Below are positions 34,926-44,663 of a stretch of 49,677 bases of DNA, piece after piece (position 1 is the stretch's first letter; the number at the start of each line of letters is the position of its first letter). The position numbers were made by a program, and so were the translations under genes. The stretch is from M55B165 sp051744245 (lineage in GTDB: Bacteria; Actinomycetota; Humimicrobiia; Humimicrobiales; Humimicrobiaceae): positions 1 through 49,677 of the forward strand of contig JBNJCV010000006.1 of the NCBI GenBank assembly GCA_051744245.1. The letters run 5' to 3'. A model generated the notes under the pieces. That model ran no database searches. It was not told the origin of the DNA and saw nothing but the letters and a program-made list of their open reading frames with translations.

Positions 34926-37250
34926 ATGAAAACCGGAACCAAAAACAAAATAAAAACTTTTAAAATTAAAATATTGGGAATAGTGCAGGGCGTGGGTTTC
35001 AGACCTTTTATTTTTAACCTAGCTCATGAATATAAAATAAGCGGAATGGTTACAAATACCACGGAAGGGGTGCTCATCACAGCAAACGGCTCTCCAAAAT
35101 TAATACATAAATTTATCCATAGCATAAAAGAGAGAAAGCCTTCACCCGCTATAATTGAAAACATTGAAGTAAAAGAAGAACCTTTTACAACCATGGAAGG
35201 GTTTTCTATTGAAAAAAGTAAGAAAGGCAAAAGAAAATTTCAGTTAATTTCCCCCGACCTTGCTACCTGTAAAGAATGCATAAAGGACATACATAATCAG
35301 GATGACAGCAGAAGATATCTATATCCCTTTACAAACTGTACCAATTGCGGTCCCAGGTTTACCATAATAGAAAAGCTTCCTTATGACAGACCGTATACAA
35401 CCATGAAAAAATTTAAAAAATGTAGCCAATGCGAGAAGGAATATCTTGATCCCCATGACAGAAGATTTCACGCACAACCAATCGCTTGCAATAAATGCGG
35501 GCCTACGCTTTCCCTGGTAGACTCAAAAGGACACCCTGTTACGGGGGAAAATCCCATTAACCTGGCGGCCCAAAAAATACTGAAAGGTAAAATTATAGGA
35601 ATAAAAAGCCTGGGAGGGTTTCAGCTAGCCTGCAATGCTGTCTCAGATGATGTTGTTGGCAAGCTAAGGCAAAGAAAAAAAAGACCCTTTAAACCTTTTG
35701 CGGTGATGATTAAAAACATAGAAGAGGTTAAAAAACAGTTCAAGGTAACGGAAAAAGAAATAAATAGCCTGTTATCATCTAGGGCTCCCATAGTGTTAAT
35801 TAGAAAAGGCAATTCCAGATATTTATCTGAATATGTCTCTTTCTATAACCAATTTGAAGGAATAATGCTCCCCTATACCCCCATCCACCATTTGCTTTTT
35901 AAATATCTAGATATACCCCTGATTATGACCAGCGGCAATATTACAGAAGAGCCAATAGCAGCAAAAAATAACCAGGCAAAGCAAAAATTAAACAAAATTT
36001 GCGATTATTTTTTAATTCATGACCGCGGAATATATTCAAGATACGATGATTCAGTAGTAAAGATTTTTGATAACCGTGAAATGCTTATAAGGAGAGCCCG
36101 GGGCTATTCTCCATATCCCGTAAAACTAAGCAGGGATATAAAAGATAAAACTATACTAGCACTGGGAGCACAAGAAAAAAACACATTTTGCATATACAAG
36201 GAAAGATATGGGATAGTAAGCCAGCATTTAGGAGATCTAGATTCTTTAGAGTCCAATTTATTTTTTGAAGAAACAATAAAAAAATACAGGGACTTATTCA
36301 ATATCAGACAAATTGACATCATAGCTACAGATAAGCATCCAGCCTATAGTTCTACAAAATATGCGGCCAACTTTGACAAATCAATTCCCAGGCATTCATT
36401 CCAGCATCACAAAGCTCATATAGCAAGCGTAATGGCAGAGAACAATATTGAAGACAATTTATTGGGATTTTCCTGGGATGGCACCGGATATGGTGATGAC
36501 GGAAAAATTTGGGGAAGCGAAATATTTTTAATTAAAGAAAACATCTTTTCCAGGATCGGGCACCTCAGGGAAAAATATATACCCGGCGGTGAAGTCTCAA
36601 TCAGGAAACCCTACAGAATGGCTTTAAGCTACCTCTATAAGTACCAAAAGTTGAAAGACAAAGGAGACAATTTTACCTCCTTTATTTATGATAATTTTCC
36701 ATTTTATAAAGATATCTTAAACAGTATGGAGGCAAATGTTATTGCTTCCCAGGCAGATTCAGGTTACAACTCTCCCCTCACTACAAGCATGGGAAGGTTT
36801 TTTGATGCCATTAGCTCACTGCTTAACCTCACCCACCTCAACAGCTATGAAGGAGAAGCAGCAATCCATTTGGAAATGGCCGCTAATAATAGTCATAACG
36901 GTTTTTACAAAATAGATATGGATGCAGAAAAATTTGTAATTGATGACTTTAATATTTTAGAACAAATTATAAAAGACATCCACAAAGGCATAACTGTTGA
37001 TATAATATCAGCTAAATTCCATAATACCCTTGCCAAGGCAGTACTGGATATTAGCCAGAAAATCAGGGAAAATTACGGGATAGAGATTATAGCCTTAAGT
37101 GGGGGCGTTTTCCAGAATAATCTATTACTGAGAAAATGCTTTACCATCTTAAGGGAAAATAAATTTAAAGTGTTTACCAATTTTAAAGTGCCAGTAAATG
37201 ATGGCGGGATATCGCTGGGACAAGCATATCTTGCCAGCAATTATTTATGA
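34926..37250 (+). CDS. hypF: Carbamoyltransferase HypF
   Basis: The 774-residue protein (ATG at 34926; a TTG at 34887 would add 13 residues) has an acylphosphatase domain with GIVQGVGFRPF (Arg26) and Asn44, two zinc fingers with Cys115/118/138/141 and 166/169/188/191, a YrdC-type domain, and a C-terminal Kae1-like domain with HHKAH and the GGVFQNNLL segment. It makes the carbamoyl group that becomes the cyanide ligands of the [NiFe] site with HypE. It leads the plus-strand hypFCDE operon. No clear promoter is seen upstream. Confidence 0.96.
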   Translation: MKTGTKNKIKTFKIKILGIVQGVGFRPFIFNLAHEYKISGMVTNTTEGVLITANGSPKLIHKFIHSIKERKPSPAIIENIEVKEEPFTTMEGFSIEKSKKGKRKFQLISPDLATCKECIKDIHNQDDSRRYLYPFTNCTNCGPRFTIIEKLPYDRPYTTMKKFKKCSQCEKEYLDPHDRRFHAQPIACNKCGPTLSLVDSKGHPVTGENPINLAAQKILKGKIIGIKSLGGFQLACNAVSDDVVGKLRQRKKRPFKPFAVMIKNIEEVKKQFKVTEKEINSLLSSRAPIVLIRKGNSRYLSEYVSFYNQFEGIMLPYTPIHHLLFKYLDIPLIMTSGNITEEPIAAKNNQAKQKLNKICDYFLIHDRGIYSRYDDSVVKIFDNREMLIRRARGYSPYPVKLSRDIKDKTILALGAQEKNTFCIYKERYGIVSQHLGDLDSLESNLFFEETIKKYRDLFNIRQIDIIATDKHPAYSSTKYAANFDKSIPRHSFQHHKAHIASVMAENNIEDNLLGFSWDGTGYGDDGKIWGSEIFLIKENIFSRIGHLREKYIPGGEVSIRKPYRMALSYLYKYQKLKDKGDNFTSFIYDNFPFYKDILNSMEANVIASQADSGYNSPLTTSMGRFFDAISSLLNLTHLNSYEGEAAIHLEMAANNSHNGFYKIDMDAEKFVIDDFNILEQIIKDIHKGITVDIISAKFHNTLAKAVLDISQKIRENYGIEIIALSGGVFQNNLLLRKCFTILRENKFKVFTNFKVPVNDGGISLGQAYLASNYL

Positions 37251-37260
37251 AAGGAGTAAT

Positions 37261-37488
37261 ATGTGCTTAGCAATCCCAGCAAAAATTTTAAAAATAGAAG
37301 ATAACACAGCAAAAGTTGAAAACATGGGGGTAACCAAGGAAATAGACATATCTTTAATACCAGAAGCAAAGGTTGGCGATTATGTTATTGTCCATGCCGG
37401 TTTTGCTATCCAAATCATAGATAAGGAAGAAGCATTAAAAACCCATGGATACTGGAAGGAATATTTAGATGCGGAAAAGCTTAAATAA
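37261..37488 (+). CDS. hypC: Hydrogenase assembly chaperone HypC
   Basis: The 75-residue protein starts with the invariant MCLAIPAKI, whose Cys2 holds the Fe(CN)2CO unit. I chose the ATG at 37261 because AAGGAG is seven bases upstream; a longer frame would begin inside hypF. It delivers iron with HypD. It starts 10 bases after the hypF stop and its last 20 bases overlap hypD. Confidence 0.96.
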   Translation: MCLAIPAKILKIEDNTAKVENMGVTKEIDISLIPEAKVGDYVIVHAGFAIQIIDKEEALKTHGYWKEYLDAEKLK

Positions 37489-38539
37489 ATATGTTAACAA
37501 CATCCAAAAATTAACCCCGGATAAGACCATAAATATCATGGAAGTATGCGGAACTCATACTATGGCTATTTCCAGAAATGGGCTCCGCCAGTTGTTACCA
37601 GAAAATATTAACCTAATAAGTGGGCCAGGATGCCCGGTATGTGTTACCTCTATCTATGATATTGATTGGATTCTGGAAATTGTAAAAAATTATGATCTGA
37701 AAGTTTTTACTTTTGGCGATATGTTAAGGGTGCCGGGATCACATGACTCACTGCTTGATTTAAAATCAACAGGAAAGAATATTACCGTCTGCTACTCGCC
37801 TATGGATGCACTAAATTTTGCCATGGAAAATAGGAATGTAAACACTTTGTTTATTGCCATTGGCTTTGAAACTACAGCCCCCTTGACCTCCGTTGTCTTA
37901 AAAAGGGCAGCTTCTGAGAGCCTTGGAAATTTTTTTGTTTTTTCTACACATAAAATTGTACCCCCAGCATTAAAAATACTGTTGGAAGATAGAAATATTA
38001 AAATAGACAGTTTCCTGTGCCCTGGCCACGTTTCAGCTATCATAGGCAGTAAACCCTATGAATTTATACCCAAAAACTATAATGTGCCTTGCATAATAAG
38101 CGGTTTTGAACCCATAGATATTATAATTTCCATAAATTGTATGTTAAACCAAATAAAAAATGGCCAATCGTCTGTAGATATACAATATAGTAGGGTGGTA
38201 AAAGAAGAGGGAAACCCGGAAGCAATAAAACAAATCAATAGCGTTTTTTGCAAAGCAGATTCTAACTGGAGGGGGTTGGGAATTATTCCTGGAAGCGGCT
38301 TGGACCTGAAGGAAGAGTTTAAAGAATTTGATGCAAAGTATAAGTTCCCAGTAAAGGAAATTATACCAAAACAGCATCCCGGTTGTAGTTGCGGGGAAAT
38401 ACTTAAAGGTATAAAAAAGCCTTCCGGGTGCAAACTTTTTGCAAAAGCCTGTACCCCGGAAAACCCCATTGGTCCCTGCATGGTTTCAAGCGAAGGGTCT
38501 TGTGCAGCTTATTATAAATATGAAAGGAATAGAAATTAA
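37469..38539 (+). CDS. hypD: Hydrogenase maturation scaffold HypD
   Basis: The 356-residue protein has the HypD signatures: MEVCGTHTMAISR near the start, GPGCPVCVT, PGHVSAIIG and the C-terminal iron-sulfur segment PGCSCGEILKG followed by a further conserved Cys. It assembles the Fe(CN)2CO group with HypC and HypE. It overlaps hypC by 20 bases and hypE by 20 bases. A GGAAGG ribosome site precedes the ATG. Confidence 0.96.
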   Translation: MRKSLNKYVNNIQKLTPDKTINIMEVCGTHTMAISRNGLRQLLPENINLISGPGCPVCVTSIYDIDWILEIVKNYDLKVFTFGDMLRVPGSHDSLLDLKSTGKNITVCYSPMDALNFAMENRNVNTLFIAIGFETTAPLTSVVLKRAASESLGNFFVFSTHKIVPPALKILLEDRNIKIDSFLCPGHVSAIIGSKPYEFIPKNYNVPCIISGFEPIDIIISINCMLNQIKNGQSSVDIQYSRVVKEEGNPEAIKQINSVFCKADSNWRGLGIIPGSGLDLKEEFKEFDAKYKFPVKEIIPKQHPGCSCGEILKGIKKPSGCKLFAKACTPENPIGPCMVSSEGSCAAYYKYERNRN

Positions 38540-39551
38540 TACTAAAAACAAAGTTATACAATTATCCCATGGTGGCGGAGGCATTAAAACCAGCCAGCTT
38601 ATAAATAATTTGATCCTTAAATATTTAGGAAATTCTGCTTTAAATAAGCTTGAAGACAGTGCTGTCCTTGCAAATAAAGGAGGAAGAATTGCCTTCACCA
38701 CAGATAGTTTTGTGGTAAACCCAATATTTTTTCCAGGCGGAGACATAGGTAAATTAAGTATATGCGGGACCCTAAACGACCTCGCAACTTCAGGCTGCAA
38801 GCCATTAGCCTTAAGCTTTAGCCTGATAATAGAAGAAGGCTTTTTGCTCCGGGAACTGGAAAAAATATTAAAATCAATAAAAAATACCTTGAATGAGGCT
38901 GGCACCAAGATTGTAACCGGAGATACCAAAGTTGTAGAAAAGGGAAATGCTGATAAAATTTATATAAATACATCAGGGATAGGAATAATAGAGTCAAATA
39001 TAAATATTTCTCCTATGAATATCCAGCCCGGCGATAAAATCATAATTAACGGCCCTATCGGAAATCATGGAATTTCTATACTAAGCAGGAGAAAAGAATT
39101 TGACTTCCATTCTAATGTTAAAAGTGATTGTGCTCCCCTCAGTTTGCTGGTTAGCCAAATATACCCCCAAATAAATAAGGTCCATGCCTTAAGGGATGCT
39201 ACTAGGGGCGGGCTGGCCACCATACTGCTGGAAATGGCAGAAAGCTCCGGAACCCGCATAGAAATAAATAGTTCAGACATACCTATAGACAAAGAAGTTA
39301 GGGGAATATGTGAATTCTTGGGCTTGGACCCCTTATATATAGCCAATGAGGGCAAGATGGTGATATTTGCCCAAAAAGATGCTGCAGAAGATATTTTAAA
39401 AACACTGAAGGAAAATAAATATGGCAAGCACTCAAGAATTATTGGAGAAGTTACTAAAAAAGGATCACCCAGACTGATTCTAAATACTGAATTTGGGACC
39501 ACGCGGATGCTGGACTTCCAATACGGAGAACAGCTTCCCAGGATATGTTAA
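38520..39551 (+). CDS. hypE: Carbamoyl dehydratase HypE
   Basis: The 343-residue protein (ATG at 38520) has the PurM-like fold with HGGGGIKTSQLI near the start, FTTDSFVVNP, GDTKVV, the DATRGGLAT loop and the C-terminal PRIC end whose Cys343 carries the thiocarbamate. It dehydrates the carbamoyl group to cyanide using ATP. It overlaps the hypD end, so the four genes are one unit. hypA and hypB are not in this operon. Confidence 0.96.
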   Translation: MKGIEINTKNKVIQLSHGGGGIKTSQLINNLILKYLGNSALNKLEDSAVLANKGGRIAFTTDSFVVNPIFFPGGDIGKLSICGTLNDLATSGCKPLALSFSLIIEEGFLLRELEKILKSIKNTLNEAGTKIVTGDTKVVEKGNADKIYINTSGIGIIESNINISPMNIQPGDKIIINGPIGNHGISILSRRKEFDFHSNVKSDCAPLSLLVSQIYPQINKVHALRDATRGGLATILLEMAESSGTRIEINSSDIPIDKEVRGICEFLGLDPLYIANEGKMVIFAQKDAAEDILKTLKENKYGKHSRIIGEVTKKGSPRLILNTEFGTTRMLDFQYGEQLPRIC

Positions 39552-40216
39552 TCAATTGTGATAATTGTTTTTTCCTCGCTTGCAACCCTGACAAATAAAA
39601 ATAAAATTAAAAGCAAAATAGATACAACAAGAATAATCATACAAGCTACCTTATTTCTTTTTAGGTCAGTCAAGAGTTTTGTAGGCCCATTTAAGCTTAC
39701 AGCAGGAATTCTAAATAAGGAGATATTTATAAAAAATATGGAAAATTAAAAGCTTTGATTGCAAGGTAAGCTTCCGCATTTTACATACAATATTTATCAC
39801 TAGCATGCTTTTAAGATTAAACCCATATTAACAAGTAGAAAGTCCCCACCATGTATTTGATTGAATTCAAAAGATTTATAAAACCAGGCAAATTTTTAGT
39901 TTTTTTTTAATATTCTTTGCATAACCCAGTGCGCAAGAATATCTTAATTAATCTACAGTGCTTAAATTATTATACAGGCAATTAACCTTAGTTCGTAATA
40001 ATTACTTTCCCTCTTAAAGGATTGAGAATCCCAATGTTTTTGCCAGTATATGCAGATAACCTTTGCTGGTTTTCCTTATAACTAAAGTATTTCTATTACT
40101 ACACGGTTTTTTTGTACTATTTGGGCCAGGTAGCTAAATATCTAAATTCTGCACTTTGAAATTAATGCTGTGTAAGATAGTTTTGCTGTCAATTTTCTTA
40201 CTGCAAATTGACAGCT
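39552..40216. other. 665-base stretch with no supported gene
   Basis: The hypFCDE and hydrogenase operons converge on this very AT-rich gap. A 63-codon plus-strand frame (39558-39749) and a 41-codon minus-strand frame coding for one hydrophobic helix occur at its left end. Neither has a ribosome site or a recognised domain. A minus-strand fragment of about 34 codons between stops lies at about 39990-40095 and looks peptide-like but has no start. I see no tRNA, repeat or clear promoter. It could hold the decayed remains of a gene. Confidence 0.6.
40185..40215. terminator. 11-bp hairpin between the converging hydrogenase operons
   Basis: GCTGTCAATTT (40185-40195) and AAATTGACAGC (40205-40215) are perfect inverted repeats with a nine-base loop. 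The hairpin begins one base after the stop of the minus-strand protease gene, a normal place for a terminator. There is no clean T-run on either side, so intrinsic termination is uncertain. Confidence 0.5.
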
Positions 40217-40693
40217 TTAATCATTTACTTCCTTAACCACCATATCTGTAATTTCCGCTATCTTTTTTTCAACTTCAGTGGATAAACCATTACCAAAATT
40301 TATATTTTTGGGTTTTATTCCTATTACTACTATTTCAACATCAATTTTTAGGCCCTTTATAATTCCCAGTGCTTTAGCTAGATCAAAGTCATGTAGAGAA
40401 AAACTTTTTATTCTGTGCTTAAAATGACTGATTTCATTAGCCTTAAACTTTACAATTTCACCAATATCCTGGCCAGCATCTACTGCATCTATAATGATGA
40501 TTTTTTTGGTATCTTTTGCATAAATAATTAGGTCTGCAGCAGAAGTACCGCCATCAATTAGTTCAGCTCCTTTTATTCTGCCTTTAAGCTCTTCCAGCAC
40601 CCTCAAGCCTACTGCATCATCGGACATGTAAATATTCCCAAAACCGATAATTTTTTTACCAGTTTTGGGAATACTATTATTTTCTGAATTCAT
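40217..40693 (-). CDS. [NiFe] hydrogenase maturation protease
   Basis: The 158-residue protein is of the HycI/HyaD/HybD family. It has GFGNIYMSDDAVG (17-29) with the first nickel-binding acidic residue at Asp26, IIDAVDAG with the second Asp, and SLHD with His101. It removes the C-terminal tail of the large subunit after nickel insertion. Its substrate is probably the product of the gene just upstream, which keeps a nine-residue tail after the DPCxxCxxH motif. It is the last gene of the hydrogenase operon, 5 bases after the large-subunit gene. Confidence 0.93.
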   Translation of the reverse strand: MNSENNSIPKTGKKIIGFGNIYMSDDAVGLRVLEELKGRIKGAELIDGGTSAADLIIYAKDTKKIIIIDAVDAGQDIGEIVKFKANEISHFKHRIKSFSLHDFDLAKALGIIKGLKIDVEIVVIGIKPKNINFGNGLSTEVEKKIAEITDMVVKEVND

Positions 40694-40698
40694 CGGTA

Positions 40699-42000
40699 TT
40701 ATTTATTTACAAGCTTTACGTTCAGGAAATGGGTAGAACAAGAAATACACGGGTCGTATGCCCTTATTAGCATTTCACAAGCTAATTTTATTTCATCTTC
40801 GCTTTTATCTATTACGGTCGGTACTAATGCTTGCATGTCTTTTTCTATGTTAGCATAATTCTGGTTGGTAGGGATTATCAAATTAGCTTTCTCTATCTTT
40901 CCTTCGCTATCATAGGTATAATCATGTATCAGAAGGCCTCTTGGGGCTTCCACTACTCCGACTCCCCTTCCAGCTTTGGGCTTAACATCTACCATTGCCT
41001 TGTCTTTGTCCAGCCCTTCTTCCATCATCTCATCTATTAACCTGATGGAATCATCAACACTATGAACTATTTCCACAAATTGGGCTATGTTATTCATAAA
41101 CGGATTATAATTTAGAGGTTGCAATCCCAGTTCCTCAGCATATTGCTTTGCATTATCTGAAAGCTGGTCGTAGTTGTTGTTAAACCTTGCTAAAGCCCCT
41201 ACTAGATAGGAATCCCTTGAAGACCAACAATGCTTGCCCGTCGAATGCTGAACAACTTTTTCGTTAATTTTATCTAGATAATCCTGGTCATCTATTTCCC
41301 ATCCATCGGTAGACTTTATGTTACCATCATAGAGAGCATAGTCTACAGGATCTGATATAGAAATATATTCTGTCTCCCTTTCAAAATTAGGAAGATCCAG
41401 GGTTTTTAAAGCCTTAAGTGTTTTTTCCAAATCAGGATATGCTGATTGCAACATTTCTTTCATCTGCTGCATTTCCTGCATGGTAGGCAACTTGGTGAAT
41501 CCGCCTACAACCGTTCTTATGGGATGTACTGCCCTTCCCCCAATTATTCTCACCATGTCATTGGCCATTTTCTTAACCCTTAGGGCAATATCTACAATAT
41601 CTGGGTTTGAATCTACCAAAGATATAGCACTGCCTACCCCAAAAAAGTCTGGTGCAGCTAAAAAATAAACGTGCAAAGCATTACTCTGTACGCATTCATG
41701 GTGAAATATTAGTTTTCTAAGTTTAACAATCTGGTCATTTACTTCCACCCCCAGGGCTTTTTCAGTAGCCTTAAGAGATGCACAGGTATGCGCCACTGAA
41801 CATATGCCGCAAATCCTTGAAGTTATATGGGAAGGCACATCCCAATTCCTGCCTACCAGCATTGCTTCAAAAAACCTTGGCGATTCAGGAATCCTGAACT
41901 GCAATTTCTTTATTTCTTTATTCTTAACATCAAGTACCAGGTCACCGTGACCTTCTACTCTCGAAACATTTTCCTCTTCTATGCTAAAAGTATTTGCCAT
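40699..42000 (-). CDS. hydA: Group 3b [NiFe] hydrogenase large (alpha) subunit
   Basis: The 433-residue protein has the L1 motif RICGICSVAH with Cys64 and Cys67, and the L2 motif DPCISCSTH with Cys418 and Cys421, so all four nickel ligands are present. The RVEGHGD motif (14-20) is also kept. A nine-residue tail FLNVKLVNK follows His424, the expected protease-removed extension. Together with the three neighbours it forms a soluble cytoplasmic NAD(P)-linked hydrogenase of the sulfhydrogenase type. A GGAGG ribosome site lies about ten bases before the ATG. Confidence 0.95.
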   Translation of the reverse strand: MANTFSIEEENVSRVEGHGDLVLDVKNKEIKKLQFRIPESPRFFEAMLVGRNWDVPSHITSRICGICSVAHTCASLKATEKALGVEVNDQIVKLRKLIFHHECVQSNALHVYFLAAPDFFGVGSAISLVDSNPDIVDIALRVKKMANDMVRIIGGRAVHPIRTVVGGFTKLPTMQEMQQMKEMLQSAYPDLEKTLKALKTLDLPNFERETEYISISDPVDYALYDGNIKSTDGWEIDDQDYLDKINEKVVQHSTGKHCWSSRDSYLVGALARFNNNYDQLSDNAKQYAEELGLQPLNYNPFMNNIAQFVEIVHSVDDSIRLIDEMMEEGLDKDKAMVDVKPKAGRGVGVVEAPRGLLIHDYTYDSEGKIEKANLIIPTNQNYANIEKDMQALVPTVIDKSEDEIKLACEMLIRAYDPCISCSTHFLNVKLVNK

Positions 42001-42016
42001 TATTACTTTACCTCCA

Positions 42017-42757
42017 TTATTGCTCTATTTTTTTACAAGCATTATATAGATAGAAATTTTCCATTATATCTTCTACGGTTAAACCGTGTTCTTCCAATAC
42101 ATCTTTTTGCGCATTTACATTCGGATCATCAATGACTCCCCTGCAAGCCTCGCATCCCGACACACTATTGGGGCACCTTGCATCACAGCCTGCTCTTGAT
42201 ATAGGTCCAAGGCAAGTCATACCCAATTCATATACACATGTATTACCATTTCTTTTGCATTCCACGCAAACAGGATAATTAGGTATCTCAGGTTTCCTGC
42301 CAACCAGCAAGGACCTTACAATATCCACTATCTCAAACCTGTTTGGTGGACATCCCCTGGCCATATAATCAACTTTCACATAGGCATCTATAGGTTTGAC
42401 TTCAATAGAATCAATCCAATCCTTTTTGTCAGCATATACTAACTCTTTGGCTTTTTCTAGCCCATATAAGTTTTTTAGGCAGTTCAATCCACCAGTGCAA
42501 GCACAAGCACCTATGGCAACAACTATTTTTGCAATTTCGCCTATTTTTTCGATTCTCTCTACGCCGTGCTTTGTGGTTACTGAACCTTCTACTAATGCTA
42601 TATCATAATCATCGCTGTATTCAGTAATTGCTTCCCTAAAATGGACGATATCAACTGCGCCCACTAAATCTAATAACTGATCTTCTAAATTTAAAATTTC
42701 TAACTGGCATCCTCCACAACCAGTAAAACCAAATACACCTACTTTTGGCTTACTCAT
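42017..42757 (-). CDS. hydD: Group 3b [NiFe] hydrogenase small (delta) subunit
   Basis: The 246-residue protein (ATG at 42757, chosen because AAGGAGG lies a few bases before it) has GCGGCQLE with Cys14 and Cys17, GACACTGG and GCPPN, the proximal [4Fe-4S] ligands of small subunits. The C-terminal third is rich in further cysteines (CVECK, CLGP, CDARC, CEAC), expected to hold two more clusters. No twin-arginine signal is present, so it is cytoplasmic. Its ATG overlaps the gamma stop as ATGA, implying coupled translation. Confidence 0.95.
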   Translation of the reverse strand: MSKPKVGVFGFTGCGGCQLEILNLEDQLLDLVGAVDIVHFREAITEYSDDYDIALVEGSVTTKHGVERIEKIGEIAKIVVAIGACACTGGLNCLKNLYGLEKAKELVYADKKDWIDSIEVKPIDAYVKVDYMARGCPPNRFEIVDIVRSLLVGRKPEIPNYPVCVECKRNGNTCVYELGMTCLGPISRAGCDARCPNSVSGCEACRGVIDDPNVNAQKDVLEEHGLTVEDIMENFYLYNACKKIEQ

Positions 42758-43614
42758 TATATTGCCTCCTTTAGATTTCTGATTTCCCATAAACTAAATA
42801 CCGGACCATCAACACAGGTTAACTTATCTCCAATATGGCAGTGGTTACACTTTCCTACACCACATTCCATTCTTCTTTCTAGAGATAAGAAAACATTTTC
42901 TGGTTTAAAACATTTTTTATCTAGTTCTTGTATAACAAATTTATACATAACTGGAGGTCCGCAAACTACCACATAAGAGTCATCCACAGGACAATCTATA
43001 CCTGGAATTAAGTTAGTGCAAACTCCTACTTCTCCCTCCCATGCTTTATCTGCCTCATCTACAGTCAGACACATTTCCACATCATCTCTGTTCTTCCATT
43101 CTTCCAGTTCATCCCTGTAAAGCAAAAACTCAGGGTTAATTGAACCGTAGATTATAACAAGCCTCTTATAGTCATCTCTGTTTTCCAATATATATTTTAT
43201 TAATGATCTTACAGGGGCCATACCCAAACCACCGGCTATAATGATTACATTATGGCCCTTCATTTCTTCGTAAGGAAAATAGCCTTTTCCAAAAGGACCC
43301 CTTATTCCTACCTTATCCCCTTCTTTCATTTTATGTAGAGCTCCGGAAACATTTCCGGTATTTCTAACACATAATTCAAAATAATCTTTATTGCTGGGGG
43401 ATGAAGGTATGGAAAAAGGCGCTTCCCCTAATCCAAATACTGTTAATTCAACAAACTGGCCTGGTTGAAAATTAAAAGCGTCTCTTTTTTTGGGATCGTC
43501 TATTTGAATATCAAACTGTTTTTCAGTCGGGGATAATTCTTTTATGCCCTTTATGGTTGCTACAAACGGATTATAAATAGTGTCTTTTTCTTTTTCTTCC
43601 ATTTCCAATGTCAT
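42757..43614 (-). CDS. hydG: Group 3b hydrogenase FAD/NAD(P)-binding (gamma) subunit
   Basis: The 285-residue protein is a ferredoxin-NADP reductase-like unit with an FAD-binding half (FQPGQFVELTV, then EAPFSIPSS), an NAD(P)-binding half (IIAGGLGMAPVRSLI, VVCGPPVMYKF) and a C-terminal [2Fe-2S] segment, MECGVGKCNHC followed by Cys near TCVDG. It carries electrons between the nicotinamide cofactor and the iron-sulfur chain. The order beta-gamma-delta-alpha is that of the Pyrococcus sulfhydrogenase operon. It starts directly after the beta stop. Confidence 0.94.
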   Translation of the reverse strand: MTLEMEEKEKDTIYNPFVATIKGIKELSPTEKQFDIQIDDPKKRDAFNFQPGQFVELTVFGLGEAPFSIPSSPSNKDYFELCVRNTGNVSGALHKMKEGDKVGIRGPFGKGYFPYEEMKGHNVIIIAGGLGMAPVRSLIKYILENRDDYKRLVIIYGSINPEFLLYRDELEEWKNRDDVEMCLTVDEADKAWEGEVGVCTNLIPGIDCPVDDSYVVVCGPPVMYKFVIQELDKKCFKPENVFLSLERRMECGVGKCNHCHIGDKLTCVDGPVFSLWEIRNLKEAI

Positions 43615-44646
43615 TTAAACATTCACCTCTTTCTTCACTGAATTAATATCTTCGGAGATATTAATTTTTGCCAAACAAGTTTCTATGCATCTTCCGCAGC
43701 CAACGCATGCATATTGGCCGAATTTATCAAAATAAGTTTTTAACTTACATCGGTATCTTTGCTTTAGCCTGTTTTCTTTATTGGGCCTGAAATTATGGCC
43801 TCCAGCTACCAAACCGTATTCAGGAATCATGCATGAATCCCATTCCCTGGTCTTTTCGCCATCTTTTAAATTCAGCATCAAGTCATCTTTGACATTAAAG
43901 CAGAAGCAAGTGGGGCAGACCAGATTGCATGAACCACAACTAAAACAATTTTTGGCAACTTTTTTCCAAAATTCTTCATCATTGTATACCAGTTCAAAAT
44001 TATCATAAAAGCTCTTTATGTCTGCCTTATTGGAAAATTTATTCCTGTACTGATCCATATAATTATCAAAATCCTTAAAATCTTTTTCTGAAGCATCCTC
44101 AAAATCTACATATTTTTCTATCAGTTCATTTCCTTTTGGTGTATTAATCCTTACAAAATACCTATCTCCCAAATCATGCAAATAAAGGTCGAATCCATCA
44201 GTTGCATATTCAGCGTCCATGCTTAGTGCAAAATTATTCTCTGTAGGCTCTGTATCCATGCCTATAACTGTTAGCTTGTTTCTCTTTTCCCAGTAATTTT
44301 CATCAACATAATCCAAAGAGAAAAATTTGTCTAAAAAATTCATTCCATTAATATCCCAGGCACTGATTCCAAAAAGAACCATATCCTTACTCTCAACTAC
44401 GGGCTTAATTTTAATTTCATCTCCGATTTGGTACTCAACCAGTTTCTCATTTGGGGGAAACAATAACTTTTTAGCGGGGGGTATAGTAGTCTTGGTATAA
44501 GAGGTGTCCAGTTCTTCTAAACTGTTTATAGGGACAAAATCATGGACAGCATTGTCTTTTTGGGCTGGCCCTACAAAATCATAATCACCAATTAAACCTT
44601 TTACAAAATCATCATACGCACTTTTTTTTAATATCTTATATTGCAT
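43615..44646 (-). CDS. hydB: Group 3b hydrogenase iron-sulfur (beta) subunit
   Basis: The 343-residue protein has two C-terminal ferredoxin-type cluster motifs, CFSCGSCNLVCPTCFCF and CVGCGRCIETC, after an N-terminal alpha/beta domain of the hydrogenase/sulfur reductase beta-subunit family. It is the first gene of the structural operon. AAGGAG is just before the ATG, and a TATAAT on the minus strand (44664-44669) leaves a short leader of about ten bases. It electrically couples the gamma flavoprotein to the catalytic pair. Confidence 0.93.
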   Translation of the reverse strand: MQYKILKKSAYDDFVKGLIGDYDFVGPAQKDNAVHDFVPINSLEELDTSYTKTTIPPAKKLLFPPNEKLVEYQIGDEIKIKPVVESKDMVLFGISAWDINGMNFLDKFFSLDYVDENYWEKRNKLTVIGMDTEPTENNFALSMDAEYATDGFDLYLHDLGDRYFVRINTPKGNELIEKYVDFEDASEKDFKDFDNYMDQYRNKFSNKADIKSFYDNFELVYNDEEFWKKVAKNCFSCGSCNLVCPTCFCFNVKDDLMLNLKDGEKTREWDSCMIPEYGLVAGGHNFRPNKENRLKQRYRCKLKTYFDKFGQYACVGCGRCIETCLAKINISEDINSVKKEVNV

Positions 44647-44663
44647 ACAATCTCCTTTCTATT

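Noticed and set aside
39552..39690. Minus-strand frame coding for one hydrophobic helix (about 41 codons from a TTG)
   Set aside because: T-rich DNA easily gives such helices; no ribosome site and a stop shortly upstream.
39558..39749. 63-codon plus-strand frame after hypE
   Set aside because: No ribosome site, no recognised domain and low-complexity Lys/Ile-rich product; kept only as part of the gap description.
42758..42790. Longer N-terminus of the hydrogenase small subunit
   Set aside because: It would lie within the gamma coding end; the ATG at 42757 has AAGGAGG and fits the family start.
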